Source of the DNA: Tachypleus tridentatus
Lineage: Eukaryota; Arthropoda; Merostomata; Xiphosura; Limulidae
DNA: 64,000 nt
Direction: 5' to 3'
Assembly: GCF_004210375.1 (NCBI RefSeq)
Contig: NC_134833.1
Span: 49,656,782-49,720,781, forward strand
Positions 24,315 through 36,734 of this stretch are shown piece after piece. The translations under genes were made by a program, and so were the position numbers. The stretch's first letter is position 1. The number at the start of each line of letters is the position of its first letter. A model generated the notes under the pieces. That model made no database searches and was not told the origin of the DNA. It saw nothing but the letters and a program-made list of their open reading frames with translations.

Positions 24315-27300
24315 AACTGTGTTTGAAACTTACAGTAACTACTTGTCTAAATTGTCCAAGTTAATTGTTTACTTCTTAACTATACCATATTTCGGTTTTA
24401 ATTACAAATATTGTTTGTTTGTTTTGTACCTCTATATTACTGTTCATAGAAGTTTCTAGATTCCGAAACGTTTAATAAATGTTTTTTATTTTCACTTTTG
24501 TGTTTTGCTTTATCATTAATCTTGGTGTTAAAAGTATTACTCCTGAATTTGTAAACACACATGTATTCCAGAAAGCTATATTTTGAACGAATCTCATAGT
24601 AACCCAATAAAGGAACAAAATAAGCTGAGTAGTAGATATTTTAATAAACCCAAAGAAACCTCAGTCCAGAATAATATAAACACAATGATATATGATGTAA
24701 ATTTAAAAAGAAAAAAACTGAGAATAAACCAATATAGAGTAATTTTGAAAGTTACCACAAGATGGCACAACTATCTATAAATGTCTTTTTTTTTTTCTAT
24801 TATAAAAACGACACTGATAGTTACACTGTTAAAGCAGCTAATTAATTATAAATACACAATACTTGACAAAAACCAGGCATAATACGAACTTTCATCGCCA
24901 CTTATTATTACCAATAGTAATAAATATTATTTTTTTTGTAAATATTTGTTCCAATATAGTTTTCAGTTTAGGGCTTTATTTTGAAAGTTATTTACTATAA
25001 TATTTTGCGTTTGACTTCTTGAATGTTATAAGACAATTTTGTTACTCAGTAAAGTTATGAAGGCCATCACAAATCTATAAAATAAAATAAACTGAAGTTA
25101 TTGGTTTATTTAGTCATAAATCTGAACAAAGATTGACGTTTACTGATGTTGAATCCTATATTTTTAAACTCGATATTGCTTGTTCCGCAGACACATTTTT
25201 TTAAATTAACGGACACATAGATTATGATGAATGACAAACATGTGGAAAGCGGCGCCAATGTCTTTTCACGTTAATGATTTCATTCTCTATGATCGAGGAC
25301 GATTATAAATTAAATTTTTCAAGTCGACCAAGTATTAAAGGACAGAAGTGATATAAATACCACATCTAATGTCTGTCTATCTGCTTTTCTTTTGAACTAT
25401 CTATATTTTAAGTTTCTCATCGTGGTAGTCACTTAACTTTTATTGGTAAGCAGTGACAACAGAACTCTACATTCCTCTAATTGTCTGTAAGTGTAATTGG
25501 TACGTTAATTCCATGTATGAAATTAATACCAAAAAGGATTATTTACTAACAAATGAACGAATATATATTTCTATACATATGCAAGATAAGCCATAATGAC
25601 ATTATTGAGATATACGTAATAAGACAAGCATATTATTATGATTAGTACCTACTTTAATAACCACTGAGTCAATGCAATATTGCAAAGATTCAAAGAGTTC
25701 CTCATCGTTATCAATACCTGTATGTATTCTATCGTCATGTGCCCTTCTGTATGTTTTAGATACCCATTCTTTTTGCTATACATGTAGAAAACATCAGATA
25801 ATACCTACTTTACTCTGAAAAACAAAGCATTATGTGATATTATTTCTTTGGATCTATTTTTAGTCGTTCTGCATATCTATTATACATACAATACACATAT
25901 ACGTGTGTGTATGTGTGTTTGGTAAACAGGTATATAGATATTGACTGTCCTACCTATTCATTTCTTTATTATAAATTATTATAGCTAAGACTACCTAATA
26001 CATGATTGTATGTAATCTAGCTCACTGTAGCTTTTAGTTTTGTGTCTCACTGATTTATAAAGTAAATACTTCTTGTCATTAAATTGTCGTCATTAGTGTT
26101 TATGTTATTGTTTTAATTATTTTGGTTCTGATCTTCTGGGTTCAAAATTTCTTAATAAGATTCGTATCCATATACGTATTTTTTTTATTCATCCCTCTGT
26201 CTGGATATTTAAAATAATAAAAGAAGTATCGTACATTCGAATTAGAAACGAAATACACGGAATTAAACAAACTGTATCAAAATAAAAATAATTACATGTG
26301 TTATAATCACTGCCATTACATACATTTTACTTTTATAATGAGAAACATAATCAAATAAAATATTATCTCTTCGTAATTAATTAAAAATATTCAAAACATT
26401 CAGAAAAGACCGAAATAAACACGATTAAAGTTTCTGAACAATCAAACTGTATTTGGCAAACTGTATCAAAATTTTTTGAAAGAGTAAAAATAACCCGCAA
26501 CTCAATGAATTTAATCATTTATCTTTGATGTAATCAAGATTATAAGGACACTGCTTTCAAAAGTAAAACATATTTTTCATGAAAAAAAAAGGTTTAATTT
26601 TTGGAAGTGTTGTTTCAACTATTTGGGAAATTTGAGTAAAGAAATAGAATTTTAAAAGAATGCATAACTTAAATAGCTTGTAACAAACTTTTAAACTTTG
26701 TATTTCTGTTTTTATGCAAGATAAAAAGAATACCATATATGGAAGACTCTCAGACATACTGCAGTGCTAAACTCGATTTTTGATCAAAATTGTTAATGCA
26801 TTTAAAAAGACATAACATTTTTACTGTTCTTAAAAACTCGTTTTTTTTAAAGACTGTAACTAAACCAATCAGATATAACGTCTCTTCTCAAAACGTTTTG
26901 ATTTTTTTTCCTTTCAAATGTTTTATTTTTAAAAGAAAATTTATCGTTCTTTTCTATTACTTTTAAATTTAGATTTTAATAAAAACCTTCTGTCACTATT
27001 TTAGAATTTATTCATATTCGATATAAAGCTTTCCTACAACTATTACTTTGAATTCCATATATCAATTTGATTTTAATGTTTCAGATGATTTCTTAGCAAT
27101 TTTATTTCAATAGTAAAATCACATTTCATATTTTAAACTTCACAGACTCGAGGCTAAGCGTGTATTTCCGAAATTTAATCAATAAATTTCTCATTAACAT
27201 TCAGCTTTACTTTCATTTATTACCCATACTACATGAAAAACAACGACTGTGTTAAAACATGGCTGTTAAAAATATTAAAAACGTAAAGTGCTCAGAAATA

Positions 27301-27435
27301 CAGATTTACAAATATAAAATTAATTGAAATACAATAGTGGGAAAATATCTGTTTAGTTTAAGTAACAAAATAAAATTTCTTTTATAAATTGTGACAAAAA
27401 ACGATTTCTTGATAATTCCATCTCACTAACATAAA
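24315..27435. other. AT-rich intergenic DNA, no gene seen
   Basis: The ORFs at 24583-24780 and 26557-26757 are lysine/phenylalanine-rich readings of AT-rich DNA without motifs. A short tg/ta tract lies near 25890-25920. Confidence 0.4.
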
Positions 27436-27775
27436 TACATTAGTGACACAAAGCAGTGACTTGTTCATGCTACCTACCCATTTACAAGCAGAGCTACATT
27501 AGTAAAACAAAAACGATGACTTGTTCATGCTACCCATTTACCAGTAGAGATACATTAGTGAAACAAAGCAGACTTGTTCATGCTACCCATTTACCAGTAG
27601 AGATACATTAGTGAAACAAAGCAGACTTGTTCATGCTACCCATTTACTAATAGAGCTATATTAGTGAAACAAAACAGTGACTTGTTCATGCTACCCATTT
27701 ACCAGTGGAGATACATTAGTGAGACAAAACTTTAACATGTTCGTACTGTCCACTTAGTAGCTGAACAACAAAGGA
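27436..27775. repeat. Minisatellite, 53-59 bp unit, six copies
   Basis: Copies of tacattagtgaaacaaa start at 27436, 27495, 27551, 27604, 27657 and 27712. Each is followed by gacttgttcatgctacccat and a cagtagaga-like word. The units at 27551 and 27604 are almost identical, which indicates recent local amplification. Confidence 0.85.
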
Positions 27776-28171
27776 TTGAGTGGGATAAACATTCTTGTGA
27801 ATAAATAAATAAAGCCATGCTCTATTGGGAGAAATGGAAGCAAGTGATAGAAACCGGTTAAATTATTAAATTAATCTTGAATTCTTAAGAGTTCTCAACT
27901 ATTCTTACAAATGTTCTTAATCTTGAAAATTATATTATTGAGGATAACTTGCATTAAACAATATTTTTAATGGTTTTATAATATCTGTAAATGATTTTTA
28001 TGCTGTTATAGATCACTCCATTGTTAACGAAGGAAGAGAGCGGTGTAAATGGAGGAGAATGGACTAATAACACACAATCAAATGAAAAGCCAAATTTTGT
28101 TCGTGAACTTAAGAACAGTTCAAATATTTGTTTAGGTTATCAGCACACAATCATCCATTCTTTTGAGTTGA

Positions 28172-28370
28172 CATGCTAGAATAAAGACAGCTACTCAATA
28201 GTATTCACCACCATATCTTGGTTTACTTTTGTACCATTGAATAGTGGGGCTTTGCCATCAGACTCATGTGCACCAATGGTCCCAGAGTGTAGAACAAGTT
28301 TTTGCATCAATTAATTGTGACCCAAGATATATTGCATTTGCAACTCGAAAATGATAACCACTAAGCCTAG
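28172..28370 (-). mobile_element. Strongly diverged family 1 SINE (probable)
   Basis: On the plus strand gacagctactcaatagtatt, caccaccata, ttgaatagtgggg and gaaaatgataaccactaagc occur in the order expected for an inverted family 1 copy, but spacing and bases are much altered. Confidence 0.35.
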
Positions 28371-28930
28371 TTGAAATCTTATGCTCATGAGCTATTCAGG
28401 CCAGAAGAAACGTTTTCTTCGTCACCACGTTAAAGTCACTTATAGAATCTTACTGGTAAACTATAACAGATGGCAGCACAATTCACCTTATTAACTTTTA
28501 AAACTAAGAAAATGGTTATCTAAACAATTTTTCATAGAATGGTTAAGAACTAATAACAACTTTACTCCTCATAAAATAATTTTAATTAATGTTACATTAG
28601 GAATTTTTATAACTAAACCTGTACAAATAATAATAGATTAAACATCTAAAGTTGTTGTAATACGTTTTATTAATCACACAGAGAAAACAACTTTTAAGGA
28701 AAGATGATATCGAATTATCTTTTAGTGTTTTCTCACCTTTAAACAGAGACCACATAAAGCGTCATTTTTAAAAGAAATCAATACACTCTTTACAATACCT
28801 TAGTAAATATATTTATACTTGAGCTCTTTCTATGCTACCAAGCCCAAAGAATTAAGTATAGTGTTATATGTATATATATTTAGACCAGTTCAGTTTGCTG
28901 TACCACCTTTTATAAAGTAGCTTACATTTT

Positions 28931-29196
28931 GCCCGGCATGGCCAGGTGGGTTAAGGCGTACGACTCGTAATCTGAGGGTCGCGGGTTAGCATCCTCGTCG
29001 CGCCAAACGTGCTCGCCCTTTCAGCCGTGGGGGCGTTATAATGTGACGGTCAATCCCACTATTCGTTTGTAAAATAGTTGCCCAAGAGTTGGCGGATGGT
29101 GACGATGACTAACTGCCTTCCTTACAGTCTTACACTGCTAAATTATGGACTGCTAGCACAGATAGCCCTCGAGTAGTTTCGTACAAAAACCAAACA
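28931..29196 (+). mobile_element. tRNA-headed SINE (family 1), full length, perfect 12-bp target duplication
   Basis: It starts gcccggcatggccaggtggg and ends in acaaaaaccaaacaa. The duplication agcttacatttt is exact at 28919-28930 and 29197-29208. Confidence 0.92.
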
Positions 29197-29370
29197 AGCT
29201 TACATTTTTTAATTCATATCTTGGACAATTCTATACGTTTCTCTTCCTGTCAGACGCATTTACTGCGCTAATAACATTTTGAATTAGAATCGATTTAAAA
29301 TCGCCAACTTATAAACTATTCTTACTTGACCATCACCTTTCTTGGACCCACAGAATCCAGGATCGAAGTA

Positions 29371-29470
29371 TGTGTTTTTGTTATGTTTTTTGTGTTTTTT
29401 TGTATTAACGGCTGCGAATCATGAGTTTTCGGAACCACAGTCCAAGCACAATAACCACCAGACTACACCC
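29371..29470 (-). mobile_element. Possible fourth tRNA-headed SINE type
   Basis: The minus strand reads gccgggtgtagtctggtggt (an A-box-like start), then tgattcgcagccg and an A-rich stretch. A comparable head may underlie the divergent element at 46217. Single-copy evidence is weak. Confidence 0.3.
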
Positions 29471-29474
29471 GGCT

Positions 29475-29914
29475 TAAACTCTCCCTATTAACATGAATTT
29501 TATTACACTAGTTTATACATAGTAATATCGGTAATGTAAAACCACTGAAATAAAAATGTTCATAATATGAAGAGCACAATGTTAATAACTCAGGAAATAC
29601 ATAAGTGAAATGAAAATCTTAAGCACGACGCCACAACTTAAATATGTCAGCTTACTGTGAATTAAAAATAAAATTCAGCATCTTGTAGACCACAATTCCT
29701 AGTTTTTAATTTTTTTGTCATTTATATATGTAGTACATATAGTTCCCCATTTTATTAAGTTGTAGAGGTTTTTTCCAATAATCTCTTCATATTTTCATTT
29801 TCTTCACACAGGTTGAAATTTCGTACATAATGGAATAAATAAAGGGATTATTAGAAAACCAACCTCTATAGCTTAAACTCGTAAACTTAGAAGTTTAACA
29901 CTGTAATTTGTAAT
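29475..29914. other. AT-rich spacer, nothing recognised
   Basis: It lies between a possible SINE and the second Tc1 twin. No feature was seen. Confidence 0.4.
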
Positions 29915-29916
29915 TA

Positions 29917-30909
29917 CACCCTTGTGCAAATTAATTGGAACAAGACGGAAAATTACGATTTTTATCAATTTTTTGCGTTTTATTTCAGAGAATCCAAAAA
30001 TTACTCACAAATTAATACATGATATGTCCGCCTTTATTTTTCAGAAGATCATTAATCCGCTTTGGCATCGAGTCCACGATTTGACTGCAATCTTTACTAA
30101 TTTTTTGGATCGCGGTACCACACCTCAATTATGGCCTCAATTAGTTTATCTTTCGTAGTACAATCTTTTCCCCGAAGTCTTTCTTTACAAATCGCTCAAA
30201 GATTTTCAATAGCATTCAAGTCCGGAGAGTTTCCAGGCCAGTCCAGCACCTTTATTCACGTTGTAGTCATAAAATTCTTCACAAGTTTCGAGGTGTGGCA
30301 CGGAGCCAGATCTTGCTGAAAAAAATGCCAGATCCATCTGGAAATCTCTATCAATTCTGGAACGACTCTTTTCTGCAAAACTTCAATGTACTGTGTTCCT
30401 CGCATCATACCTTTTACGACATGTAAGCCTTCGACGCCATAGTAGCTAAAAAAGCCCCAAAAATCTTCTTCAAGGGATGTTTTACGAACTGATTGATGTG
30501 AGATTCTCGAAGTTTCTCACTTGGAAATTTGCGAACATGCAGACGTCTTTGACCCTGTACGAAGAAATGAGTCTCGTCACTGAATAACACCTTCCTCCAT
30601 TGTTCTTGCGTCCAGTTCTTGTATTTCAAACCCCATTGATGCCGTTTTTTCTTCATTGAGCTGGTTGGAAGTTGCTTTTTGACTGGTCTCCTTGCTCTTC
30701 TAAGGCAATTTCGAATGACGTAATATTCCTCATAATTTCGTCATATATCCCAAAAATAGATCGACCGTACTGCAAAACACAGCTAATGACGCCGTCTGTG
30801 TGAAAAATGACTATTAAAGGAAATCAGCGGGTCCAGCGAGCCTACACCAGCCATCATGCTAAAAATATTGTAAAATGACCTTTTGTTTCAATTAATTTGC
30901 ACAAGGGTG
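29917..30909 (-). mobile_element. Tc1-like (DD34E) element, 993 bp, internally deleted, copy 2
   Basis: The ends read cacccttgtgcaaattaatt and its complement, flanked by TA at 29915-29916 and 30910-30911. It is the same structure as 18703-19696, within one base in length and very similar throughout, in the same orientation 11.2 kb away. Confidence 0.87.
29990..30700 (-). pseudogene. Tc1 transposase catalytic-domain remnant (copy 2)
   Basis: SDETHFFVQGQRRLHVR, FFQQDLAPCHTSKLVK and DWPGNSPDLNAIENL are readable on the minus strand. Stops follow (TGA where Trp is expected after IENL, another before IKVL) and a frameshift lies near 30100. The upstream words RRARRPVKKQLPTSSMKKKR are the linker that precedes the catalytic domain; nothing of the paired-type DNA-binding region is left. 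Confidence 0.85.
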
Positions 30910-30911
30910 TA

Positions 30912-33415
30912 ACTGTCATAAGGTAGCAATAATGTCTTTTCATAAGATAATAATACAAACACCTCACACTATCTTCACGACAGGGTATAGATGAAAAACA
31001 GGTGTCATATTTTATTGTTGTAAAAACATTAAACTTAAATAAATTAAATACATTCATCTTTGATATAGTAATGAAACGTAAATAAAATAGCATCGGTTAA
31101 AAGTACTTCTAATTTTTTGTTTCATAATTAAACATATATATATATATATAGAGAGAGAGAGCGAATATTAATTTATAGTGAACAGTCAAGTAAAATAAAA
31201 GAAAATCAAATGGAAGGGTTGTGTTGAAACAAACAACTCCAAACCTCTGACTAATTATATTTGTTTGTTTTAACTTAAAAAATAAGACTTGAGCACCCAC
31301 ATCTTACTCTTCAACGCTTTATTTCTATATCTATTGCTACTCTTTTATTTCTTATGTGAGACTAGTGAATACATTTAAAGACTGATAGACGGTGTGTCTC
31401 CACCGCAATGTCAGTTCTATTTCAACAGTCACCTCCAGAACCTAGGATAATTTTATAATCCTACATTATAGTTTGTACCCTGGCATAATTTCAATTTTTG
31501 TTTTGGCGTGTTTTTAAGTTATAACAAACTAATATATACGTATGTATGTATATTATATATGATAGTAATTAGTGTAAATAAAACATGTACATGCATCAGA
31601 GTTAATTTACATCTGGTTACAAAATATTCTTTCGAATATAATCATGAAAATTTTATTTGCTGTTATTTTGCCATTTGATTGTTAAGTCCATGCAATACAA
31701 CACCAAAAAATAAAAAAAATATTTCATTTCTTCTCATATCTTTAAAAAATAAATATCAAATCATTTCATCACCTATTTTTCTGTTACTTATTATAAAGTA
31801 AAACTCTCAATAGAGAGCACCAAGCTATTTATAAAAGTATTGAGCAACTCTGTTTTAGAAAATTACTTTAGTATTCAGCTGTTTACTATACAATATTCAA
31901 ATGTAATGTTTATTTGAATTAGACTTGCATCGTAATAAGTACACTGTTGTAATATGCTGTGTATGAGATATACAAATAATCCAAGAGTCAAGTACTGAAC
32001 TTTTGGCATGTGTGTGTATTAGAAATACATAAATAAAGAACGAAAAGACTAAAAGAGACTTGCACGCCAATAAAAACACTTTCTTAATCACTGTTAAAAA
32101 TAAAAATAATTACCATATAAAGCGTGTTTAGATAAAAAAAAACTAATAGCTCATTTGCTCCTAAATCCAAATTAATTATTGGCATGTTTTAGTATAGAAC
32201 CGACTGTGCAAACTTATATTACTATTTTGTAAATCATGATTTTAATAGCCTAAAGTATCATCTTATTCTCAACATAGCTGCTTCAAAATGTAACTGTTAT
32301 GTTGTTCTAAATCCAATACTTTAACAAGAAAATAACACGATGTATAAGTACTTAAATCAGTATCTTTAAATCTTTCCCTATTCCAGATAAAAGTTATAGA
32401 AAGTACTCAAAAAGTCAAGTTCCACAACTCATTTAGAATGTATCTTTAACTGGATAAATTCCAATAATGTTTCTAACTTTTCTTGGAGATATAATTTTTA
32501 TTAACCTAAAATTAAGTGATCATAAACTGGTAATAATCCTTTATCTGAGCAGTAAGTCAGAATTCTCTTAAAATATGTTCATATAGGAAAGTAAAATAAT
32601 TATTTATGTTTTTTTCAGTGTGTAAGTTTGTAGAAATCGTGTAACTACAGTAACCAGTAGGATCCAAAAGAAAACAGCAAACAGTAAAATTCGATGTAAA
32701 CATAATTTTATGAATAAAGATAAATTTGTTTACTTGGGTTTTTTTCCTTTATTTATCATCTCCAATTTATTGTTCTCGTAAAAGGTGTTGAACCTGCATT
32801 TTGAAATACTTTGAAAATTACTTCCTGGATATCGGTGGACCTAAATACCACATAATTTCAAACTACAGTTCCTCACAAATATCACATTCAATTCCAAGCA
32901 TAGCATATATGTTTAATAATTGAAGTTAACAAACATACGAATGAAAAGTGGTAAATAAAGGAAATGACCAAGTCTATAAACCAACCCAAACTTTCACAGT
33001 ATGACTCTAAACTCTTTATCTTTTTCTTGACAAAGTAAGTTTTATGATTGGTTTCATTAAGCTATAGTTATCTCTTGTTAGATCTCTTGAAGTTACGTTT
33101 GGATCTTTGGGTTGAAGGTCGACGTAATTCATGTTAGTGAAAGAGACACCATGATTGGCATACTCGAGTCACACCCACACGCCTTCTCAGACAAGACATA
33201 TATTTCCATAATCGGTGAACTTGTAGATGTTGCGAGCTTCAGTTCGAGACAGATTTGTCTCCCCCCCCCTTTCTTCTTTCCATGAAAATAAACCATGTGA
33301 TGTAGTAATATTAAGTTGATGGCTAGACAGATAGGTTATGATTAACATTCTTGTTGTCTGGTCAGCGTATTTAGATACCTCATTATTAATTTACCACCAT
33401 CCCCATCTGTTCTGG
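30912..33415. other. AT-rich intergenic DNA with microsatellites
   Basis: A (TA)n(GA)n tract sits at about 31133-31161 and a C9 run at about 33260-33268. The short minus ORFs at 30854, 31109 and 31897 are low-complexity readings and are not supported as genes. Confidence 0.4.
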
Positions 33416-33416
33416 A

Positions 33417-33522
33417 TCAGCGGCATGTTTCAGGGATTATAATACTAAAAATACAAGCTTCACTACCCTCTGAGAAAGAAAACGAGTTCAGATAACCCAT
33501 TTAGTATTTTTGCAGTCTAGAA
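33417..33522 (+). mobile_element. Possible decayed family 2/3 SINE
   Basis: The string gggattataatactaaaaat, then aagcttcactaccctctgag, then cagataacccat roughly follows the SINE layout. The similarity is weak. Confidence 0.3.
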
Positions 33523-34094
33523 ACGTTCCACCCAGTCTTCCATACTTCATGACTCAAGCAAAATGTTCTTAAGAAAATAAATTTTGTAATAAGCAAAGAT
33601 AACTTCTAGTGCAGCTATTAGAAACTTTAAAAATATTTTAAACTAATGTTTGTCGATCTTAAAAATATATATGTAGATAATCATTTTAAAGAAATATTAA
33701 TAACTTCAGTACTAGAAGAAACCTAGTTTTATATAAATATAATTTGATAATTTGCTTCAGTGTTACTTCATGAATTTGGAACAGACTTTAAGTCTCGCTA
33801 AGTAGATTTACTTAAAATATTTCATCTGAATTTGGCAAACAATAGCAACTCATATTAAAGTTTTAGATCTTGTACATGGAGATACTTAAAACGTTTGCTC
33901 GAAAATTCTTCAAACGTTTATGACTAATGTTACAGGTTTCTATGTAGAGTTAATTAAAATGTTTAATCTGAGTTTAGTGAACGACCTGTGTCAAAGTCTA
34001 CTGTTTTAGAAAACAATGAATATTTCTCCCGAATCGCTTAAGTTTCATACACAGATTTAGAGTATTCTTGATAACGAGAAAACCACTGGAAATA

Positions 34095-34251
34095 AAAATG
34101 TATCTAAGAACGGCTGGTATGGGTATTAAAACTTTTATTGATAAGGAGAGAACAACGTTTCGACCTTTCTGGGTCATCTTCTTAAACAAGTTGTTCTCTC
34201 CTTATCAGTAAAAGTGTTAATACCCATACCAGCGGTTCTGAGATACATTTT
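34095..34251 (-). mobile_element. Palindromic element with hammerhead-like core (Penelope-terminus type)
   Basis: Two arms of about 62 bp (34095-34156 and 34190-34251) are near-perfect inverted copies and surround a 33-nt loop. On the minus strand the loop reads aagaaga, then gacccagaaaggtc, then gaaac. That is a hammerhead pattern: a CUGANGA-like box (here AAGAAGA, so C3 and U4 are lost), stem II GACC/GGUC with loop CAGAAA, and GAAAC. The flanking gagaac...gttctc sequences can form stem I. Penelope-like elements are known to carry hammerheads with very short stem III at their ends. The minus ORF at 33998-34189 is translated repeat. Confidence 0.6.
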
Positions 34252-35103
34252 ATAACATGTAAAGTAAAGAATCATATTTTAATAGCTTTTGAAATACTGA
34301 TTCGAAATGATAAGAATAAAAATGATTAAATAAAACTGGATAAATACATGGTTTACGCGGTACAAAATAATAAATGTCTTCGAATTTTATTTTTCACAAT
34401 AAAATGTGTCTCAGCAAAATATAAACACTAAAAGTACTGAAAAAAACAACCACTCAAGTCCTTTGCTTTTATTTGAAAGTTAAAAAAATATATCATGTTT
34501 TAAACACCAAAACGTAACGAAACCACCATTACTCATGGATTTGAACGATACGGTAAGGTCTTAATCACTATTGAGAGGATGGAGGAGGTAAATGTTATTT
34601 TTCTTGCCAAGAATTTGTAAAATGTGGCCCTGGAATATATTAACAAGACAAATTTGGCTTGGGTTAACCACGTGATTAAGTGCACTGTCAAGCCCAGTTA
34701 CGTTCCTTCAACTTGTATTACACTTCTTTCAGTCCAGGAGTAGGCACAGTGCCAAAACACGTGCTCTTAGACGTGACGAAGCAGAAATAGGGCATGGCGA
34801 TTCAACGACCTTATGAATGAGTAATGTCAGGAGGAGGTAAAAAAAAATTAGATTACAAACCAAAAGTTTCTAATTTATCAAACGCTGAAATTTTGCATAA
34901 TATTACGCAGAGTATATAACTTAAATTCTCCCACTAATAAAAGATAAAACAATACCGTATCAAGTAATTCACATACTAATATTTAGTTTAACGCGAATTT
35001 TTGTTATTTAGCAAAATGTGTCTCCTTACGTAAACTATGTGTATACAACTTCGAGAAAGCAAAGTACTTTTTAATATCTAAAATCGTCCTTAGTGGTAAT
35101 TCA

Positions 35104-35186
35104 GTAGTAAGCTCGGAAAGTTATAACGCTAAAATTCGGTTTCCGATACCTCCGGTTGATAAAACTCATAATATTTGTTTGTTTGT
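35104..35186 (+). mobile_element. tRNA-headed SINE (family 3), diverged
   Basis: It has gtagtaagctcggaaagtta, then taacgctaaaattcggtttc and a gtttgtttg end. The middle domain is partly missing. Confidence 0.45.
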
Positions 35187-35199
35187 CTGATTATATTCT

Positions 35200-36430
35200 A
35201 TCACATACAGGTCAAGTTACCTATTTCAAATCCAGTGGCCTTTTGTGCTTTATAATCAGCTGAAACGTAGTTCTGGAAGCTGATGTCCTCATACAGTGTA
35301 GACTTTGCGAAATATTTGTCAAATATATGGTCTATAAATGACTTAGTCATTCTTTCCAAAACTTGTTACAGAGGAAGCTGTGGTGTAACTATAATATATA
35401 ACCATGACCATTAGAATGAGCATGATTGACGATAAAGGGAGTTGTTCCATGTGCAGCAGGGGACATTGGATGTCTTTCATATAAAACCTAATAATTTGTG
35501 AACAGTTATAGTAACTAAACATGTAAACGTTGCTCTATCTTCAAACTTGAGTTTGTTTATCTTCGTTACTTTTACCGTGAAGATTAAAGCTTAAAAATAT
35601 TAGTAGTTTTATCAGCTAAGTTGTTACATTTTGTTTTATATTCCCAGGAAGTGCAAAATAGTGATAACTGAATACAGAAACAATGGTAAAACATTCGTTT
35701 TCTGAAGAAGAATACAATTGTCATGTGGTTTCAGAAATGTATGAAAACGTAAATAGATTTGTTTCTCTAAAAAGGCGTCGTAGTTTACCTTCCTTATGGT
35801 CAAATCGAGGTAAATTGTAAGCCTGTTCAGTGCACAGAGATGATGACGTTTTCAAAGTTTAAGTTACATTTGAGTTCTTGTTTTAGACGTACATTAAAAT
35901 TATACTGGTAAGTGCTGCAAGTTACAATAAAAGTTACTGATCGCTCCACTTGGTTTGGCGTTTCTTTGTAAAGAGCATGTATGCAATGTTAGTTTGAGTT
36001 AGTTCATTGTATGTAAATCAGAATGGTCTTTTTACAGATGAAATATTCATTATCGAACTCAACCTAAATCCAGTTTACTAAGTCTCTAGAACTCAAAGAT
36101 TCCGATACGTGCACTATGATCTGATGTTTCGTATTTTATAAAAGATAACTTACTGAAAGATGTAAAAGATTTAATTATTACGAAGGAAACCTGTGTGAAA
36201 GTAGAGAAGATGGTTTAATAAAACGTCAACTACACGTTATCCAACATCGGCCTGCAGATGAGCTCTTTCTGGATATATATTTTTGGTATGTGAAATATGA
36301 ATCGCATTTCAGTATAAAACGTCTGTACCCACTTACTACGTTGGGTAAATAAGGCATACATTTACTTAAAAGTAAACAATAGTCGAACGATATGAGGACT
36401 TAATAGAATTTTTCAACTACTAACTTTGTT
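35200..36430. other. AT-rich intergenic DNA, nothing recognised
   Basis: I looked for coding frames and tandem words and found none that I can support. Confidence 0.4.
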
Positions 36431-36442
36431 ACTTCAATATAG

Positions 36443-36715
36443 GCCCGACATGGCCAAGAGTGTTAAGGCGTGCGACTCATAATCTGAGGGTCGCGCGTTC
36501 GCATCCCCGTCGCGCCAAACATACTCGCCCTCACAGCCGTGGAGGCGTTATAATGTGACGGTCAAACCCACTATTCGTTGGTAAAATAGTAGCCTAAGAG
36601 TTGGCGGTAGGTGGTGATGACTAGCTGCCTTCTCTCTAGTCTTACACTACTAAATTAAGGGCAGTTAGCACAAGTAGTCCTCGAGTAGCTTTGTGCGAAA
36701 TTCAAAAACAAACGA
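36443..36715 (+). mobile_element. tRNA-headed SINE (family 1), full length
   Basis: It starts gcccgacatggccaagagtg and ends gcgaaattcaaaaacaaacg. An imperfect duplication is likely: acttcaatatag (36431-36442) before, acttcaacataatag (36716-36730) after. Confidence 0.87.
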
Positions 36716-36734
36716 ACTTCAACATAATAGGTGC

